Notes: generated from the sequence alone by a model not told the origin. 64,000 nt of DNA from Peromyscus leucopus (GCF_004664715.2 NC_051083.1:102391661-102455660); one strand, 5' to 3'; counted from the first letter of the stretch, positions 12,141-24,697 are shown. Translations and numbers: made by a program.

Positions 12141-12960
12141 TTGAGTCCATTTAGAGCAGTTTTTGTGTTTAGGGCTGTACCACTTGGGACTGGATAATTT
12201 ATCAGAGGACTTGTCCTTGGGGAAGACTCATTTTCTCTTCCAAAAGCCACTGATTGCTTGTAGCTCTTCACCCAGGGGTAGAGCCTTGTGAGAGTTCCCC
12301 ATCTACACTGTAATGTCAACTGATGTCATTTTGCAGGTCTTGTTTAGGCAGCCATATTGTTGAGATTTATGGGAGCAGTTTTCCTGTCCTATGTAAGAGA
12401 CACTATCTTAAAGTAGACTTTCAAGTGCTCTAGCTCTTACAATCTCAACCTCCCCACTCCTCTTCTGTGATTTTCCCTGAGCCTCTGTTGTAAGGTTGCC
12501 CTGTAGATGTGTCAATGAGGGGTTGGCACCCTCCAATCTCTTCTCTGCATTTTACCAGTTGTCTCACAATCTGTTCCTCTGATCAACTCTAGTAAAGAGC
12601 TTAGAGATCATGCACAAAGTATGTCCTTTCATTAAAAACATCATTTTCTCCGACCAATTTTGTATTTATTCCTTTCATATAATTTCTATAAACTTACACT
12701 GCCCACCGCTCTACACATAGAGTTCTGCTTTATGAATATTGCTTAGCTTCTATTTAACTTTTAAGGATATCCTTGAAACTGCTTCCATTGATTTAAATTC
12801 ACCTTTTTGTATTAGCACTTATCTTATTTCTCTATTATTTCATTTCTTCTGGGCTTTGGTTCTGATTTAAGAGGAATTTGTTTGTCTTCAGTTCCTGGAT
12901 ATCTACTTTTTTCTCTTCAATAAATCTCCCTACATCTTTTTTATATTTCTTCTATATTGT
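11950..12960 (-). mobile_element. Rodent L1 (Lx-type) 3' UTR, reversed
   Basis: Contains typical reversed Lx 3' UTR phrases (gggtagagccttgtgag, gtaatgtcaactgatgtc, ctctagctcttacaatct, ccctgagcctctgttg). Interrupted by the CA microsatellite. No intact ORF. Confidence 0.6.
12084..12138. repeat. (AC)n microsatellite
   Basis: About 26 CA units with one interruption at the left edge, inside the L1-derived block. Confidence 0.97.
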
Positions 12961-13784
12961 TTTGGGACAAACAAATACTAAAATGTTTTAATCTTCTTGA
13001 AATTTAAATTATCCAGTATATCAAAACTTCAAATATTACAAAGAGTCATGTCTATAAATACCCTAAAAGTAGAAGTAAATTAACTCAACCTAACAAATTT
13101 CATAATTATTCTATAAGAGAAAAGAAAGAGTCAATGTTATAAAATTCTAATATAAAAATAAGCAAAAATAACTTATTTTAAAAGTTGGTTGGATAGCAGT
13201 GGCATTCAAATGAAATATGCAAAATCAACTCTGATGTATAGTATGGTATTAAAAATAATGAGGCAAGTAAACATTCCACCAACTTCTGCATTAGAATTTA
13301 GTAGTATATTACAAATAATGTGATAACTATAATTTTGCAAAAAGAATGAGCAGAAACAGGAAACTCATCTTGACAAGAACAATAAAAATTACCAATAGAA
13401 AATATGTTTTACAAACAAGCATGTAAGATTTTAAGATGTGAAGAAGAAAAGGTTAAGTAATGAGTTTAATCTCTTAGTAGCTATCACATATTTGATCAAA
13501 GCAATATGAGATTTTATTTTATGGGGCTGCTCTTCATTTGATTCAGAGGGATGAGATATATAGGCTGGACATAAAATTTTATATTAATATGAAACACTGT
13601 TATCATTATGTACCACAGCTTGCACTTTCAAAACATCTAATAGCTCTCTATCACTGTGCTACATCATAACTCCTGCTTTTCAAAGACTTCTCAAATCTGG
13701 CTCTAATCCAACTATACACCCAGAAGTTTTATGACTCTGTGTAATGTAACCCATCATATCAGGTTGTCCAACCCAGGCTTACTC

Positions 13785-13970
13785 CTTTTCCATTACTTTT
13801 TATTTATGTCATTCATTTTTTAATTTTTTTCATTTTATATTCCAACCACAGTTCCCCCTTTCTTACCTTCTCCCGCTCCCCCCACCTCTATACACTCCTC
13901 ATAGGAGGTAAGGCCTCCCTTGGGGAGTCAACAAAGTCTGTATGTATCACATGGATGTCCTCCCTCCTTC
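13785..13970 (-). mobile_element. L1 3' fragment, reversed (short)
   Basis: C-rich text (ccccctttcttacc, ctcccgctccccccacctc) followed by ggtaaggcctcccttggggagtc, as in reversed rodent L1 3' ends. Confidence 0.5.
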
Positions 13971-15346
13971 AAAGTGTAATTCAAATTTGACTGCCTTTAT
14001 AAAGCTGTTACCAACCAAATCTCTCCTAAAACAGTCAGTTTTGCTTCGTGTCTCAAGATTAGAATTTAAATAAAGCTCAGAAAATTTTGTTTCCAGAAAG
14101 GCAAAGAAAGTAGCAGATTTTTTCTTCATGTTACCTCCAAAAACACCTTAAAAACATGACAAAAATATAAAAAGTACAGCTTTTTAAGACCAAAAGAGCA
14201 GCATTTGTGAAAGACAAGAAAAAGAATTAGATGAACCCATAAGTGTCATAACACACTGTGTAGAAAGAGGTACAACGTGAGAACCCAGGCAAAATTCAGT
14301 TTGAAAAGACCAAGACAATTAAGTTTACTGGACAAAATATAAGGGAGATTATGAGAGATGCCTTCTCACACCACTCCTTCTCCAACCCCCACCAGCCAGC
14401 CATCAAGGGCAAGGCAAGAACTTCGGTATCACGCCTTTTGTAAGTAGTCGTCTAGCATAGATGCATGATAGCCCATGTGGTAAGTGCTCACTTTTTCTCT
14501 AAATCTGAATCAAGGAGTGGGTGTAGTTATGGTATGTATATAGCACTGCAGGGAATGGAGCCTCAGCTTTTAGATAAAAGAGAGAGAGAGAGAGCCCTGG
14601 TAAGTGGAAAGTATTGGGAGAATGTTCAACAGGAAGTATAGCCAAGAAACACCACAAAGAGTCATACTGTAAAACACTGTTCACGAATTAAAAAGGGGAC
14701 ACACTATTAACATACATGACAGAGTGAATGGATCTAAAAGACTAGACTATGAAAAGCTAATCTCAGTATCTTATAGGTTATATTATAGTTTGGAGGGTTT
14801 GTTTTTTTTTAACAACAGAAACAAAGTGACCGAAAATCAATTGTAGTTCCCAAGATTTAGGAGAAGGGACTACCAAGAGGTAATAAGAAATACATTGGAG
14901 TCATGTAATCATTCCATTTCATAATTTTGATGATTAAATGACATATTTGCAATGCACATGCAAGTAAAAATCACTTTAACTGTATATTCCAATTAATAAA
15001 ATAAAAAGATGGTAAAATATACTGAGTCGACAGTAATTAAAACACAGCTGGCATAAATATAGTATCAGACAAAACAGATTTAAGAACAAAGACTATTAGC
15101 AGGGATAATGTGAGTCATTTTGTGACATGGGCATCAATTAAACAAGAGAATATAAAATCATTAATGGTTTCTATGTTTAAGAGCACAATTGCAAAATACA
15201 TGAAGCCAAAACTTGAAGAGTTTTGTGACTAGAAATCTCCATGTTGGTGTACAGTGTCAGGTACTGACTCTAGAATTTTGTTCATACTACCTACAGCATT
15301 GTTTTTGGTTTGTTGTTGTTTTTTTTCTTTACTGTCTTTTTTATGT

Positions 15347-15475
15347 GAAAGTATGTCATGTAGCCTAGGCTTCCAACTAGTTATGTGGGTGAAGTTGACC
15401 TTGAATTCATAATTCTCCTGCCTCTATTTCCTGTGTGATATTATCACAGCTATGTAGTACCTTATCTAGTCCCAG
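15347..15475 (-). repeat. B1-type SINE, reversed and diverged
   Basis: Complement of B1: gtagcctaggcttcc, ttgaccttgaattcat, ctcctgcctctatttcctg. Confidence 0.65.
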
Positions 15476-15546
15476 GTATTACCTTAACACTCAAACCAGA
15501 CAAATATAATTGAAGAACTACAACAGTAAAATCCATCAAGAGGTGT

Positions 15547-15665
15547 CCATCATGGTAGCACATGACTGTCATCCTAATACTTGTGCCTAGGAAGTTGAGG
15601 CCAGAGAATTAGGAGTTTGAGGTCAGCGTGAGCTACATAGAGAGACAATGATTCACAAAGAAAGA
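15547..15665 (+). repeat. B1-type SINE, diverged
   Basis: catggtagcacatgactgtc, aagttgaggccagag, gagtttgaggtcagcgtg, agctacatagagaga. Confidence 0.7.
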
Positions 15666-15959
15666 ATGAAAACAAATCCATCAAGAGCATACATATACAA
15701 TTAAGTCTTAACAGGTCAAATTTAACAATACAAAAAGCAGTAGTATAGTATGGTCAAAGGGGAGGGCCTTTAGGAAAGCCATTCAAACTGCAGTGAGGCT
15801 AGGGTTGTTGATTTAAAAAAAGTTGCCGAATTGATAGACTAAAAGCTTTCCCTTAAACTCAAGAAGAAAACAATATGTACATGCTAATAACTTCTACTCA
15901 ACACTTGTCTCCAGTTCCTTCCAGTGCAATAAGTCATGGGAAGAAATAAAAAAATTGGA

Positions 15960-16130
15960 AGCACCCACATGGCAGCTCACAACTTTCTGTAACTCCAGTT
16001 CCAGGGGCTCTGACACCTTCTTGCCTCCTCAGGCACCTGGCATGTACACAATACACATACATACATACATATATACATACATATATGCAAGCAAAACATG
16101 TATATGCATAAAATAAACCTAAAAATTAAA
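15960..16130 (+). repeat. B2/B3 SINE 3' half and (ATAC)n tract
   Basis: Starts at gcacccacatggcagctcac, then ctccagttccaggggctctgac and an ATAC-rich tail (16051-16086) with a final aaataaacc. Confidence 0.75.
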
Positions 16131-16419
16131 GAAAATATTCAATTAAGAGGGTTAAGAAACCCTGTCTCAAAAAAAAGAAGGTTGGATACTTGAAGATATA
16201 TATCAATTAGAAAATATAAGAAGGGTTCATTGTACCCTACCATGGGGGATCTAAGAAGTACTTCCCCAGCAAAGATATATAATAAATTCTTTCTAGTCTG
16301 GCTGCCATGAAGGAACAGAAAATAAATGAAATGTATGACTTTGATAGAATCTTAGCAATCTAAATTATTTGAGCTATTTTATAACATGTAACTTTTAGTT
16401 ATTATGTTTATGTTAACAT

Positions 16420-16563
16420 TTTTTGAGACAGGGTTTCTCATGCAACCTACAACCCTGGCTGTCCCAGAGCGTGCTCTGTAGACCAGGCTGGCCTCAAACT
16501 CACAGAGATCCACCTGCCTCTGTCTCCTGAGTGCTGGGATTAAAGGCATTCACTGACATGTTT
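16420..16563 (-). repeat. B1 SINE, reversed
   Basis: tttgagacagggtttctc, gaccaggctggcctcaaact, gtgctgggattaaaggc. Confidence 0.93.
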
Positions 16564-17334
16564 GGCTCAAAAATACATTTTTAAAAATGTTTCTCTTATA
16601 AAGTTTTGAAATGAGGTAAAGGTCACCAACATGTCATGACCAAGAACCCAAACATCAACTTTAAAATTAATATTCCATGAAGCTAAACCAGTAGAAAGCA
16701 TGACACATTAATTTGCCTCAGCTTTTTTAAAAAACCCACTTTTAAACATTCTATTAGCTAGGTAATAACTGAAGGTTATAAAATTATATCTTACAGTGAC
16801 TTTAGCACTAAAATTAGAGAAAATAAATAGCTAAAATTGAGAAAAACATGGAAATATCAGAGTGTTAGGCACTAGTCATGAGGATGGGAAAGTGTCAATT
16901 ACCAGTCTCAATGGAAGAACAGAAAAGTATTTTTAAGTGTCCGTGGGCTTAAGTAAGTATTACTAATATCCAAGAAATGGTTCATATTCAATGACAGAAG
17001 TATTCAACAACTAGCATGGATAGCTCCCATCTGGAGCCTTGTATCCTAGCTATGGTCTCCTTGTCCTAACAATGGGGCTACCAATGAAATGACAATTCAT
17101 ATTTTCACTCCTTGCTTTTGTTTTATTTACTTTTTTGGCAGATACAGAGAAGAATAGACAAGGAATGAAATAATCTGTGTAATACTACTTTTTCTATCAA
17201 GAATAAAACCTACTATATTATTCATGTAAATTGTTAACTTCTATTGATATATTTTTATAATTATGGCTAATGTGCAGTTCATATTTATAGAACTTATATT
17301 TTAGAAGGTAAAACAGTTTAGAACAGAATTAGAA

Positions 17335-17500
17335 TATAAATGCACATACAGAGTCAGAAAACCTGGGTCAAGTCCTAGTATGTATCATCTAAATGGTGAG
17401 ATGAACTTTGGCAGGCCTCCTAACTTCTGTGATAGTCAGTCTCTACATATAAGGTGGATATAACAATTCTTGCCATCTCTGTTTTATTACATATTTTCAA
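17335..17500 (-). repeat. MIR SINE, reversed, diverged
   Basis: Complement of MIR: aacctgggtcaagtcct, ctcctaacttctgtga, ataaggtggatataacaat. Confidence 0.55.
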
Positions 17501-17564
17501 GTATCAATGAAGCAAGATTATAAGTAAATGCATCTTACATTGCCATCTAAAGTCATTCATTCCA

Positions 17565-17690
17565 TAAATAATACCCATAAGAACAGCAAAAGCATTGAGT
17601 GATTTCTCTATGCCAAGTATTAGGCTAAGCTCTTTACACACATTGCATCTTTTAATGATACTGACAATATTTAAAAAATTAAAGCTGGAT
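17565..17690 (+). repeat. MIR SINE fragment
   Basis: ctctatgccaagtattaggctaagctctttacacac resembles the conserved MIR core; it sits back to back with the reversed MIR before it. Confidence 0.5.
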
Positions 17691-18584
17691 ATTTATGGAG
17701 AATACTCACATACCACAGCACTAGATAAAAGGCATACAGAAAGAACATGTTAGATTCCAAGTCTGCAGAATCTTTCTAAGAGATGATGTTCATTAAGGAA
17801 TGAATTATGTGGATATAGTAGAAGCCAGTAACTGCTTTCGTCACAAAATATCTTATATGGGAGAAATAAATCAATGGTTGTTAAGCTGCAGTTATATAGG
17901 CATGAATAAAGAGTTCTAGTGTGCTACTGCCTAGAAGGGTGCCTATAGATAACAAGCATGTATCACAAAGTTTGAAAAGCTAGAAGAAAGGACTTTTAAA
18001 CTTTTTACCATAAAGAAATAGTAAATATTTGAGGAGACAAATATATTTAACCTTATTTAAACATCATACAACTTACCATGTACCCAAAGATCATGCCACT
18101 CATTAATATGTGTACTTTTGTGTTTTATGTGTCAGGTAAACATAAATTTAAAAAATATCTACTTCCTAAATAGGGAAAAAAGCATGTTACCAAAAGGTGC
18201 CATTTAAGATGAGTCATTATGAACAAATAGGAGACAGTTAAAGAAAAGAAAGGGCCTTCCAGGAGAGGAAAGAGGCCTAAGGACAATGACATGTGAAAGA
18301 ACTTGAGGACAGTGAAAATTTCAAAGCCAGGTAAGCATTTTTCTTGACCCTCTTTTCTATTAACTCTGCTAAGCTAATGCTAAGGAAAGGGGTATGTGAT
18401 TCAATGGATAAAGGATTAGAAATTAACATAGCCAAACAATGAAGGAACATAAATCTGAAGATGTTTTGAGAAATGCCAGCAAACTATTTATGAGATAAGG
18501 ATTTGTATCTACATTTTATATATATAATAAATATAATATATATAACTTATACATATAAGAGAACATTTATTATTGAATAATAGA

Positions 18585-19697
18585 AAGACAAATCTCCCAA
18601 TTAAAAACGGCCAATATTCTAAATAGACATTTCATCTAAGGTGGCATACAAATGACCATAAGCACAAATGAAAAGCTGTTCAATATAATTAGCAATTGGA
18701 GAAATGCAAATCAAAACCATAAGTAGTATTTCACACCTATTTGGATGGCCATATTTAAAAAAAAAACACACAATTGTCAAGGAGCATGACTACATGCTTT
18801 CTTTTAGTGTACTACATGTCAAAGAGCATGCGCTACATTTATTCTTTTCTATAAAGAAACCAGAAGTGTCTACAATTCAGTATAACTATAAAATAATGCA
18901 GCCATATTGGCAAACACTCTGGCAGTTCTTCAAAAGATTAAACATACAATTACACAGGACCAAGCAACTCCATTCCTAGACTCATATAAAAAAGAAATGA
19001 ATATATTTGTAAATATATAATCATAGCAGCATTGTGCATAAGCTAAAAGCTGGAAGTCACCAGGTACCCATCAATGAACAAATGGGTGAACAGTATGTAG
19101 TACATCCATGCAATGGGAATATTGTTTAGTCATAGAGAGAAAGAAGTATGGTACATGCTATAACATGGATGAGCCTTGAAAACTTTTTAGTAAGTAAAAG
19201 CAACTAGTCACAAAGCCCATGTATTTGATAACTGCATGTATATGAAATGCTTAGAATACACAGAGCTATGGAGCTAGAGAGATTAATGGCTACCTAAGGA
19301 TAAGGAAGGGGCTGGCAGCAGATGTAGAGTGCCTGCTAGCAGATACAGGTTTTCTTTTTTTTTCTTTCTTTCTTTTTTTTTTCTTTTGGTTTTTCAAGAC
19401 AGGGTTTCTCTGTGTAGCTTTGTGCCTTTCCTGGAGCTCACTTGGTAGCCCAGGCTGGCCTCGAACTCAAAGAGATCCACCTGGCTCTGCCTCCCGAGTG
19501 CTGGGATTAAAGGCGTGTGCCACCAAGCCCAGCTGATACAGGTTTTCTTAATTTGAGATAATACTATTTCAGAATAGACTGTTGTGATAGTTGCAAAATC
19601 TTGTGAACAGTCTAAAGCCCACTGACTTATACACTTTAACTAGGTGAATTATATGTTATATGAATTGCATCGTAATAAAGCCCTTATTTAAAAATTA
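18585..19697 (+). mobile_element. Mammal-wide L1, ORF2 end and 3' UTR, split by a B1
   Basis: Starts in the ORF2 text for '...aatagacatttcatctaag' and passes gcaaatcaaaaccata, ggcagttcttcaaaag, ggaatattgtttagtcata and tggatgagccttgaaaac. It ends at tacactttaactaggtgaatt and a terminal aataaag. All frames are broken. A younger B1 interrupts it at 19343-19538. Confidence 0.85.
19343..19538 (-). repeat. B1 SINE inserted in L1, with target-site duplication
   Basis: Reversed B1 beginning with a T/C-rich tail and reading ggtttctctgtgtagctttg... gtgctgggattaaaggcgtg. Flanked by the direct repeat gatacaggttttctt (about 19345 left, 19535-19549 right). Confidence 0.93.
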
Positions 19698-20174
19698 ATG
19701 CACCTGAGAGCATATGACACTGAGAATTATCATCAAAGGACTGCATACTAAAAGAAAGACACTGTCAATCTGGGATAATAAGGAGAAGTCAAAGAACTGA
19801 AGGCTTTATGAGAAGCAAGCACAGATGCAGTAGCAGTCAAGGAATGGGGGCAATGAAATTATCCTTGACTTTCAACAATCAGTCCTTAAGCTAACTCTGG
19901 GTAATCTTCTTACATCGTACATGTAATTTGTACTGCTAACTCCATCATGGATTCTTCTGGGATTTGTTTAAGGTTCTAGGAATGCAAGCTGATTATGTAT
20001 CAAATGTCTTTCTAGGCACGTTGACAGCCTAATTTGTTGCAGCCTATTTAATAAAGATGACTAATCTTCTAGAGTCACTCAGGCCAACCAGATGGAGACC
20101 TTATTTGGTGTACCCATCACTTCTGATCAGCTACATTTCCCCCTGCAATCTTCTCTGTTTAGCTTGGGTGGAAG

Positions 20175-20345
20175 GAAAAGAAATATTTATCATAGACCTT
20201 ACTTTTCCATAAACTGTGACATTTAATCTTCGTATCTTTCACCCAGATTACAAATAAGGAAACTGGTCCAGAGAGGATAAGTGACTTTCTCAAAGTCAGA
20301 TCACCAGCCAGTAGTACTATAATTAGAATTCTAGTTTGGGCTGAG
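20175..20345 (+). repeat. MIR SINE
   Basis: caaataaggaaactggtccagagagg, aagtgactttctcaaagtcag and gccagtagtactat follow the MIR 3' half. Confidence 0.7.
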
Positions 20346-20828
20346 CTAGACGAATCAACTACAGTTAGGAAATGGGTAATCACTCAGGGTGAGACTTCCT
20401 AAAGCAGTTGCTCCCCATGGATCTTTCCCTTTGACAGTACTGGAGTTTGCGTTGTTGCTAATTTTAACACAATGATAACATTTATATATTAAACACTTCT
20501 CTGGCTTATTCCCTGGACAACCACACATCCAAAATTATATAGAAAATGGTTCCCTGTTAGTGCTTGGTCTTCAAATCTGTTTGTGGGAAGGTACTTTTTA
20601 AAAATATCATTTTTATTAATTCTTTGAGAATTTCTTACAATGTATTTTGATCACACTCAGCCCCTCTCCAAACTATTCCCAGATCTATCCCCACCTCTCT
20701 ACCCACCTGGCTTCGCTTTTTTTTGCTTTGTTTTTTTCTTCTTTTTTTTTTCCTCTTAACTCACCAACTTCAATTTGTATTTGCCTTTCCCAGGTGTGAG
20801 GCCTACCCTAGAGTGTGGCTCACTTGCC

Positions 20829-20940
20829 GGGGTGGGGGTGGGGGGGGGGGGGGTGGGGTTGGGGGTGGGGGTGGGGGGGGGGGGGGGGGGGGGGGGGGGG
20901 GTGGGGTGGGGGGTGGGGGTGGGGTGGGGGGATGGGGGGG
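20829..20940. repeat. G-run tract, (GGGGGT)n-like
   Basis: About 110 bp of almost pure G with scattered T on the + strand, including an uninterrupted run of about 27 G. It meets the pattern for G-quadruplex formation on the + strand and sits inside the L1 3' UTR. The exact length of such a tract is uncertain in assemblies. Confidence 0.95.
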
Positions 20941-22338
20941 TCACACTCATAAGGAAAACAAACTCACTCTCTTCCAGCAGCTATCAAATGCTAATAGCTC
21001 CTCAGCTAGGGGTGAGACTTTGTGCTGATGCCCCACCACCACATTGGGATACTGTCTGTCTTGAATGTGCACCAGTCTTGAGCACACTGTCACAACTGCT
21101 ATAAATTCATATGTGCATTTGTCCTACTGTGTCTGGAAAACTTTTTTCCAGAGTCATCCATCACCTCTGCTTCTGGCTTTTACACTCTTTCTTCTCACTT
21201 CTTTCTGGATGATCCTTAAAACTCTGGGGGAGGGATATGACATAGATTTCCAATTTAGGGCTGAATATTCTTCAGTCTCTTTTTAGCTGCACATTGTCGA
21301 GTTGTTGGTCCCTATGCTAATCACCAACATTACACAAAGTAGCTTTTTTGCTAAGGGTTGAGAGATGTACTAATAGGCCATTAGGAGTTTTTTAAATACT
21401 AAGTCAATTTAGGAGAACAGTAGTAGTCTATTCTCCCCTAGAGATCAAGACCAGTAGAGACACAGATCATTGGCCCTCATGTTCCATCTCTTTGAGTGGG
21501 TCTTATATCCAAGAAAATATTCATGCACCTAACATTCGTGCCACTGTCATACAGAATCATGCCAGAAAAGTCATTACTGTAGCTCACAGGGTTCACAGCT
21601 GGGCAACAATGATGATTATGACTCTCCATCAGTAGCTTGTACAGCATCTTTTAGCACTATAAAAACTAACCAGTAAGAGTGAAGCGTCCAGGTCTGTACT
21701 CACTTTAATTTTCCATGTTTTATGACTCAAGCATGTGGTATCTTCCCCAATAGGGTCTTGCCATCAAGTTCTGGAGGGTAACTAAGAGCAAAGGCACTAG
21801 CCTGAAATGTTTAGGGGCCTTTGGGACATCACTTTCAAAACTCAAAAGGTAACCAGGTCCTGGTACTGGTGGTTTTTATTTGCTAGTATGTGGTGTCTAG
21901 TCAGGGGTACTGTCCTTCAGTGATAGGATAACTTCCCTGAAACTCTTCTATTATATGTATTAGGTATATATTTTACGATGCTTCTACAGTAGTAGGTTTC
22001 CATACGGCTTTTTCAAAAGGCCTTCAGGATTAGTTTTCCCTCCCCAGATTCCCTCCTCTACCTTGGCCTCCCATCCACCACCCCATTTAATCCTTATTTC
22101 ATTATTCCTCTTTACCCCTTTAAATCACTATATTCTATCTGCCTTCCCTAGAGTGATCCCTTCCTTTCCTATGGCCCCCTACTAGTTATCTAACTTCTGT
22201 GGGTATTGCAAATTACATACACCTATCTAAAGATTTATAGCTAACATCTATATATGGAAGGAAAAATGTGATGTTTGCCTAACTAGGCCTGGGTTATATC
22301 ATTCAGAATGACTATTTTCAGTTCAACCCATTTTCACT

Positions 22339-22387
22339 ATTTATTTATTTGTTTGTTCGTTTGTTTGTTTATTAGTTTATTTGTTTT
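22339..22387. repeat. (TTTG/TTTA)n tract
   Basis: Imperfect tetranucleotide tract at the tail side of the following reversed B1. Confidence 0.85.
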
Positions 22388-22530
22388 TTCAAGACAGGCT
22401 TTCTCTGTGTAACAGTCCTAGCTGTCCTGGAACTCACTCTGTAGACCAGGCTGGCCTCGAACTTATAGATCCACTTGCCTCTGCCTCCTGAATGCTGGGA
22501 TTAAAGGCATGTATCACAATCTCTGGCAAT
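22388..22530 (-). repeat. B1 SINE inserted in L1
   Basis: caagacaggctttctctgtg, gaccaggctggcctcgaac, tgctgggattaaaggcatg. Confidence 0.93.
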
Positions 22531-22959
22531 TTTATTTTTCTTAACAGTTGAGTAATATTCCATTGTGCATTCCATTCCCTGGCTATTATGAATAGAGCAT
22601 TAATTGAACATTGATGAGCAAGCATTGCCATAGTAAGATTTAGAGTTTTTTGAGTGCCCAAGAGTGGAATAGCTGGATTGTGTGGTAGATTGATTTTCAG
22701 TTTTTTGAGAAACCTCTACACCGATCTCCACAGTGGCTTTACTAGTCTGTAATCCCACCAGTGGTGAATAAGTGTTCTGTCCTACCCCACATCCTTACCA
22801 GCATCTGCTGCCATTTGTTTTCTTGATGTGGGCCATTCTGACTAGGTCAAGATGAAATCTCAAAGTAGTTTTAGTTTGCATTTCCCCATGGCTAGGGATG
22901 TTGAATATTTTTTGAATGCTCCTCGGACATTTGTATTGATCTTTTGAGAATTCTGTTTA

Positions 22960-23070
22960 GGGGGCTGAGACAGAACTGATTGCCTCAGTTCAAAGTTAGC
23001 TTAGACTATAAAGAGAGCTTCAGGCTATCTTGGGCTACAGAACAAGATCTTGTCTTAAAACAAACAAAGT
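22960..23070 (+). repeat. B1 3' fragment, diverged
   Basis: gactataaagagagcttcagg, tatcttgggctacagaac, ttgtcttaaaacaaac resemble the B1 right half. Confidence 0.55.
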
Positions 23071-24340
23071 AGGATAGATCTGTGCACTGAATGCAAAAAG
23101 TATGTGATTAAATGACTAAAAGATAACAGGGAAAACATTCAGGCTATTTTAAATGTTCCCTCATTGTAACAATGATTTATAATTCATCTTCTCTATCACC
23201 TCATTTATTCATTCATGGAAAAAATAATCCATGGTTGTTGGTAGAAGATTCTTGCCTCTGGTTTTTCCCCAGTATTTTAAAACTGTTCTCTAGTACAAAG
23301 ACATTAAAGAAGCACATTACTTCCTCTTATGTTCTTGATATCTACATTGGCTGGAAAAGTCAACATTTATACTATGTATACAGTGTCAAGATGCCAAAAG
23401 ACTGAACTATCTTTCTCTCTGACCCTCATATTTCTACTGAGGATACCCAAAGGACAACAAACTTTAGAACCCATCTCTCAGAATTTACGGATTGGACATA
23501 AAAGGCAATATAGAGATGTTCTGATCAAGAGTCACATTTTAGGAAAACGAAGCCCAGAGACATTACACTAAACAGAGATTACACAATAATTATAAGCATA
23601 ATTTTTCATTATAATATGTACTATTTCAGGGTAGTTGTTCTTGATCATAAAATTCATCTAGGATGATTTCATTTTAAGATACATTTAGAAATGTATATAT
23701 ATATATATAAAATGTTACTTAGCAAAAAAGACTGTCAGAATTTAACTTTATCTAGAAGGCACTTATGGCCATCAATGACTCTACTGTTCTCTAATTCATC
23801 AATGACCACAGAGGTCAGTAAGGTCATGTGGAATGTCAACATCCATGCAAAATAGTCCCAGATCCCTGGCACTTTGTGTTCCTTTGATTTCTGTCCCCTC
23901 CTTTCATGTTAGTTATTAATTCTTACATCTATTGATGGAACTATATGCAACAGCCTCCATCCCTACACCCACACTTACTATGGCCAATGAGAACTGAGAC
24001 ATCAAATAAATGTGATATTTAAGACTATGACAAAGACAACTGCATAACAGAAGACAAACTAGAATATTTAGAATAGGAAACTTGTGATTTTTTTTTCACT
24101 TCGTCAGTTAAATAACAGAGATTAGAGTCAATGGTGGCAAACAGGATATTCTTAAGGGAGAAAAGAAATAGGAAACGATGGAAAAACAGTATATAATTAA
24201 AAATAAATTTAAAAAATAAAGTGAGATGCTATCAAGATACTCTTTACACAAATAAAAACAATGAACTGTGGAGATGATTTTTAAACTCAAGAACACTTGC
24301 ATTTTTTGAATCAATATTTCTACACTGGTGGGCTTTGTTT

Positions 24341-24380
24341 TTCTAAGTAATAGATTCTATTTCTAAGTAATAGATTCTAT
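24341..24380. repeat. Short perfect tandem duplication
   Basis: The 20-mer ttctaagtaatagattctat occurs twice head to tail (24341-24360, 24361-24380) and is followed by a degenerate third copy. Confidence 0.95.
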
Positions 24381-24555
24381 TTCTGAGATATTCTATGTTA
24401 ACAATAGCTGAGCTGAAAACAAATTTTCCATGCACCTTCCCTTCCCACTCCCACACATTAACAGCCTCCCCACTTATTGACATCTTGCACTTCAAAACAA
24501 CAACTAGAAGGTTTTGTAACTATACAAATCTTCCCAAAGCGACAGTTGAAATTAC

Positions 24556-24697
24556 CTGTAACACCACAGAACTGTGGGTATTGCTGGTAAAGATCCGTGT
24601 GTTTCCTGCCTTGCAAGACTGCAAATGGGAAGAGAGCCCCATTTCACTGCTTGCAAGGCACAGTTTCATGTGCTGGTCGTCCTCGTCCACAAGAGAT
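24556..24697 (-). CDS. Klhl13: Klhl13 shared coding exon: N-terminal linker before BTB
   Basis: This exon has 142 nt: one base completing a codon from the first exon, then 47 codons from [12 protein letters not shown] to [10 protein letters not shown]. The acceptor is AATCTTTCAG before A-TCT-CTT. The donor is CAG then GTAATT, in phase 0. The segment precedes the BTB domain. Its sequence ([23 protein letters not shown]) is that of KLHL13 proteins. It accepts either of two first exons 23.5-24.2 kb upstream, both ending in phase 2. The split codon becomes Ile (AT+A) with the MPLKWK exon and Arg (AG+A) with the MLRFIS exon. Internal methionines (QHMKL, SEMGL) could start a shorter protein if a noncoding first exon is used. 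Confidence 0.95.

Larger units (their letters stand above)
20590..22970 (-). mobile_element. Rodent L1 (Lx-type), reversed: 3' UTR then ORF2 end
   Basis: Left part is reversed Lx 3' UTR (ctaatagctcctcagctaggggtgag, gggctgaatattcttcagtctc, ttcgtgccactgtca, gactcaagcatgtggtatctt, tcctggtactggtggttt). Right part, after an inserted B1, is reversed ORF2 end (gtctgtaatcccaccag, catctgctgccatttg, gcatttccccatggc). No intact frame remains. Contains the G-run tract described separately. Confidence 0.8.
10070..24555 (-). other. Klhl13: Klhl13 intron between linker and BTB exons
   Basis: About 14.5 kb. It holds L1 blocks at 11.95-12.96, 13.8, 18.6-19.7 and 20.6-23.0 kb, B1/B2-type SINEs at 15.3-16.6 kb, MIRs at 17.3-17.7 and 20.2 kb and a G-run tract at 20.83 kb. 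No repeat identified in 10070-11950, 13970-15340, 16570-17330, 17700-18580 and 23070-24340. Confidence 0.85.

Noticed and set aside
20723..21104. Poly-Gly and poly-Pro frames
   Set aside because: Translations of the G-run tract inside an L1 3' UTR.
341..24697. KLHL9 instead of Klhl13
   Set aside because: KLHL9 is intronless, whereas this coding sequence is split by introns with consensus splice sites, and the two first exons are those of KLHL13.
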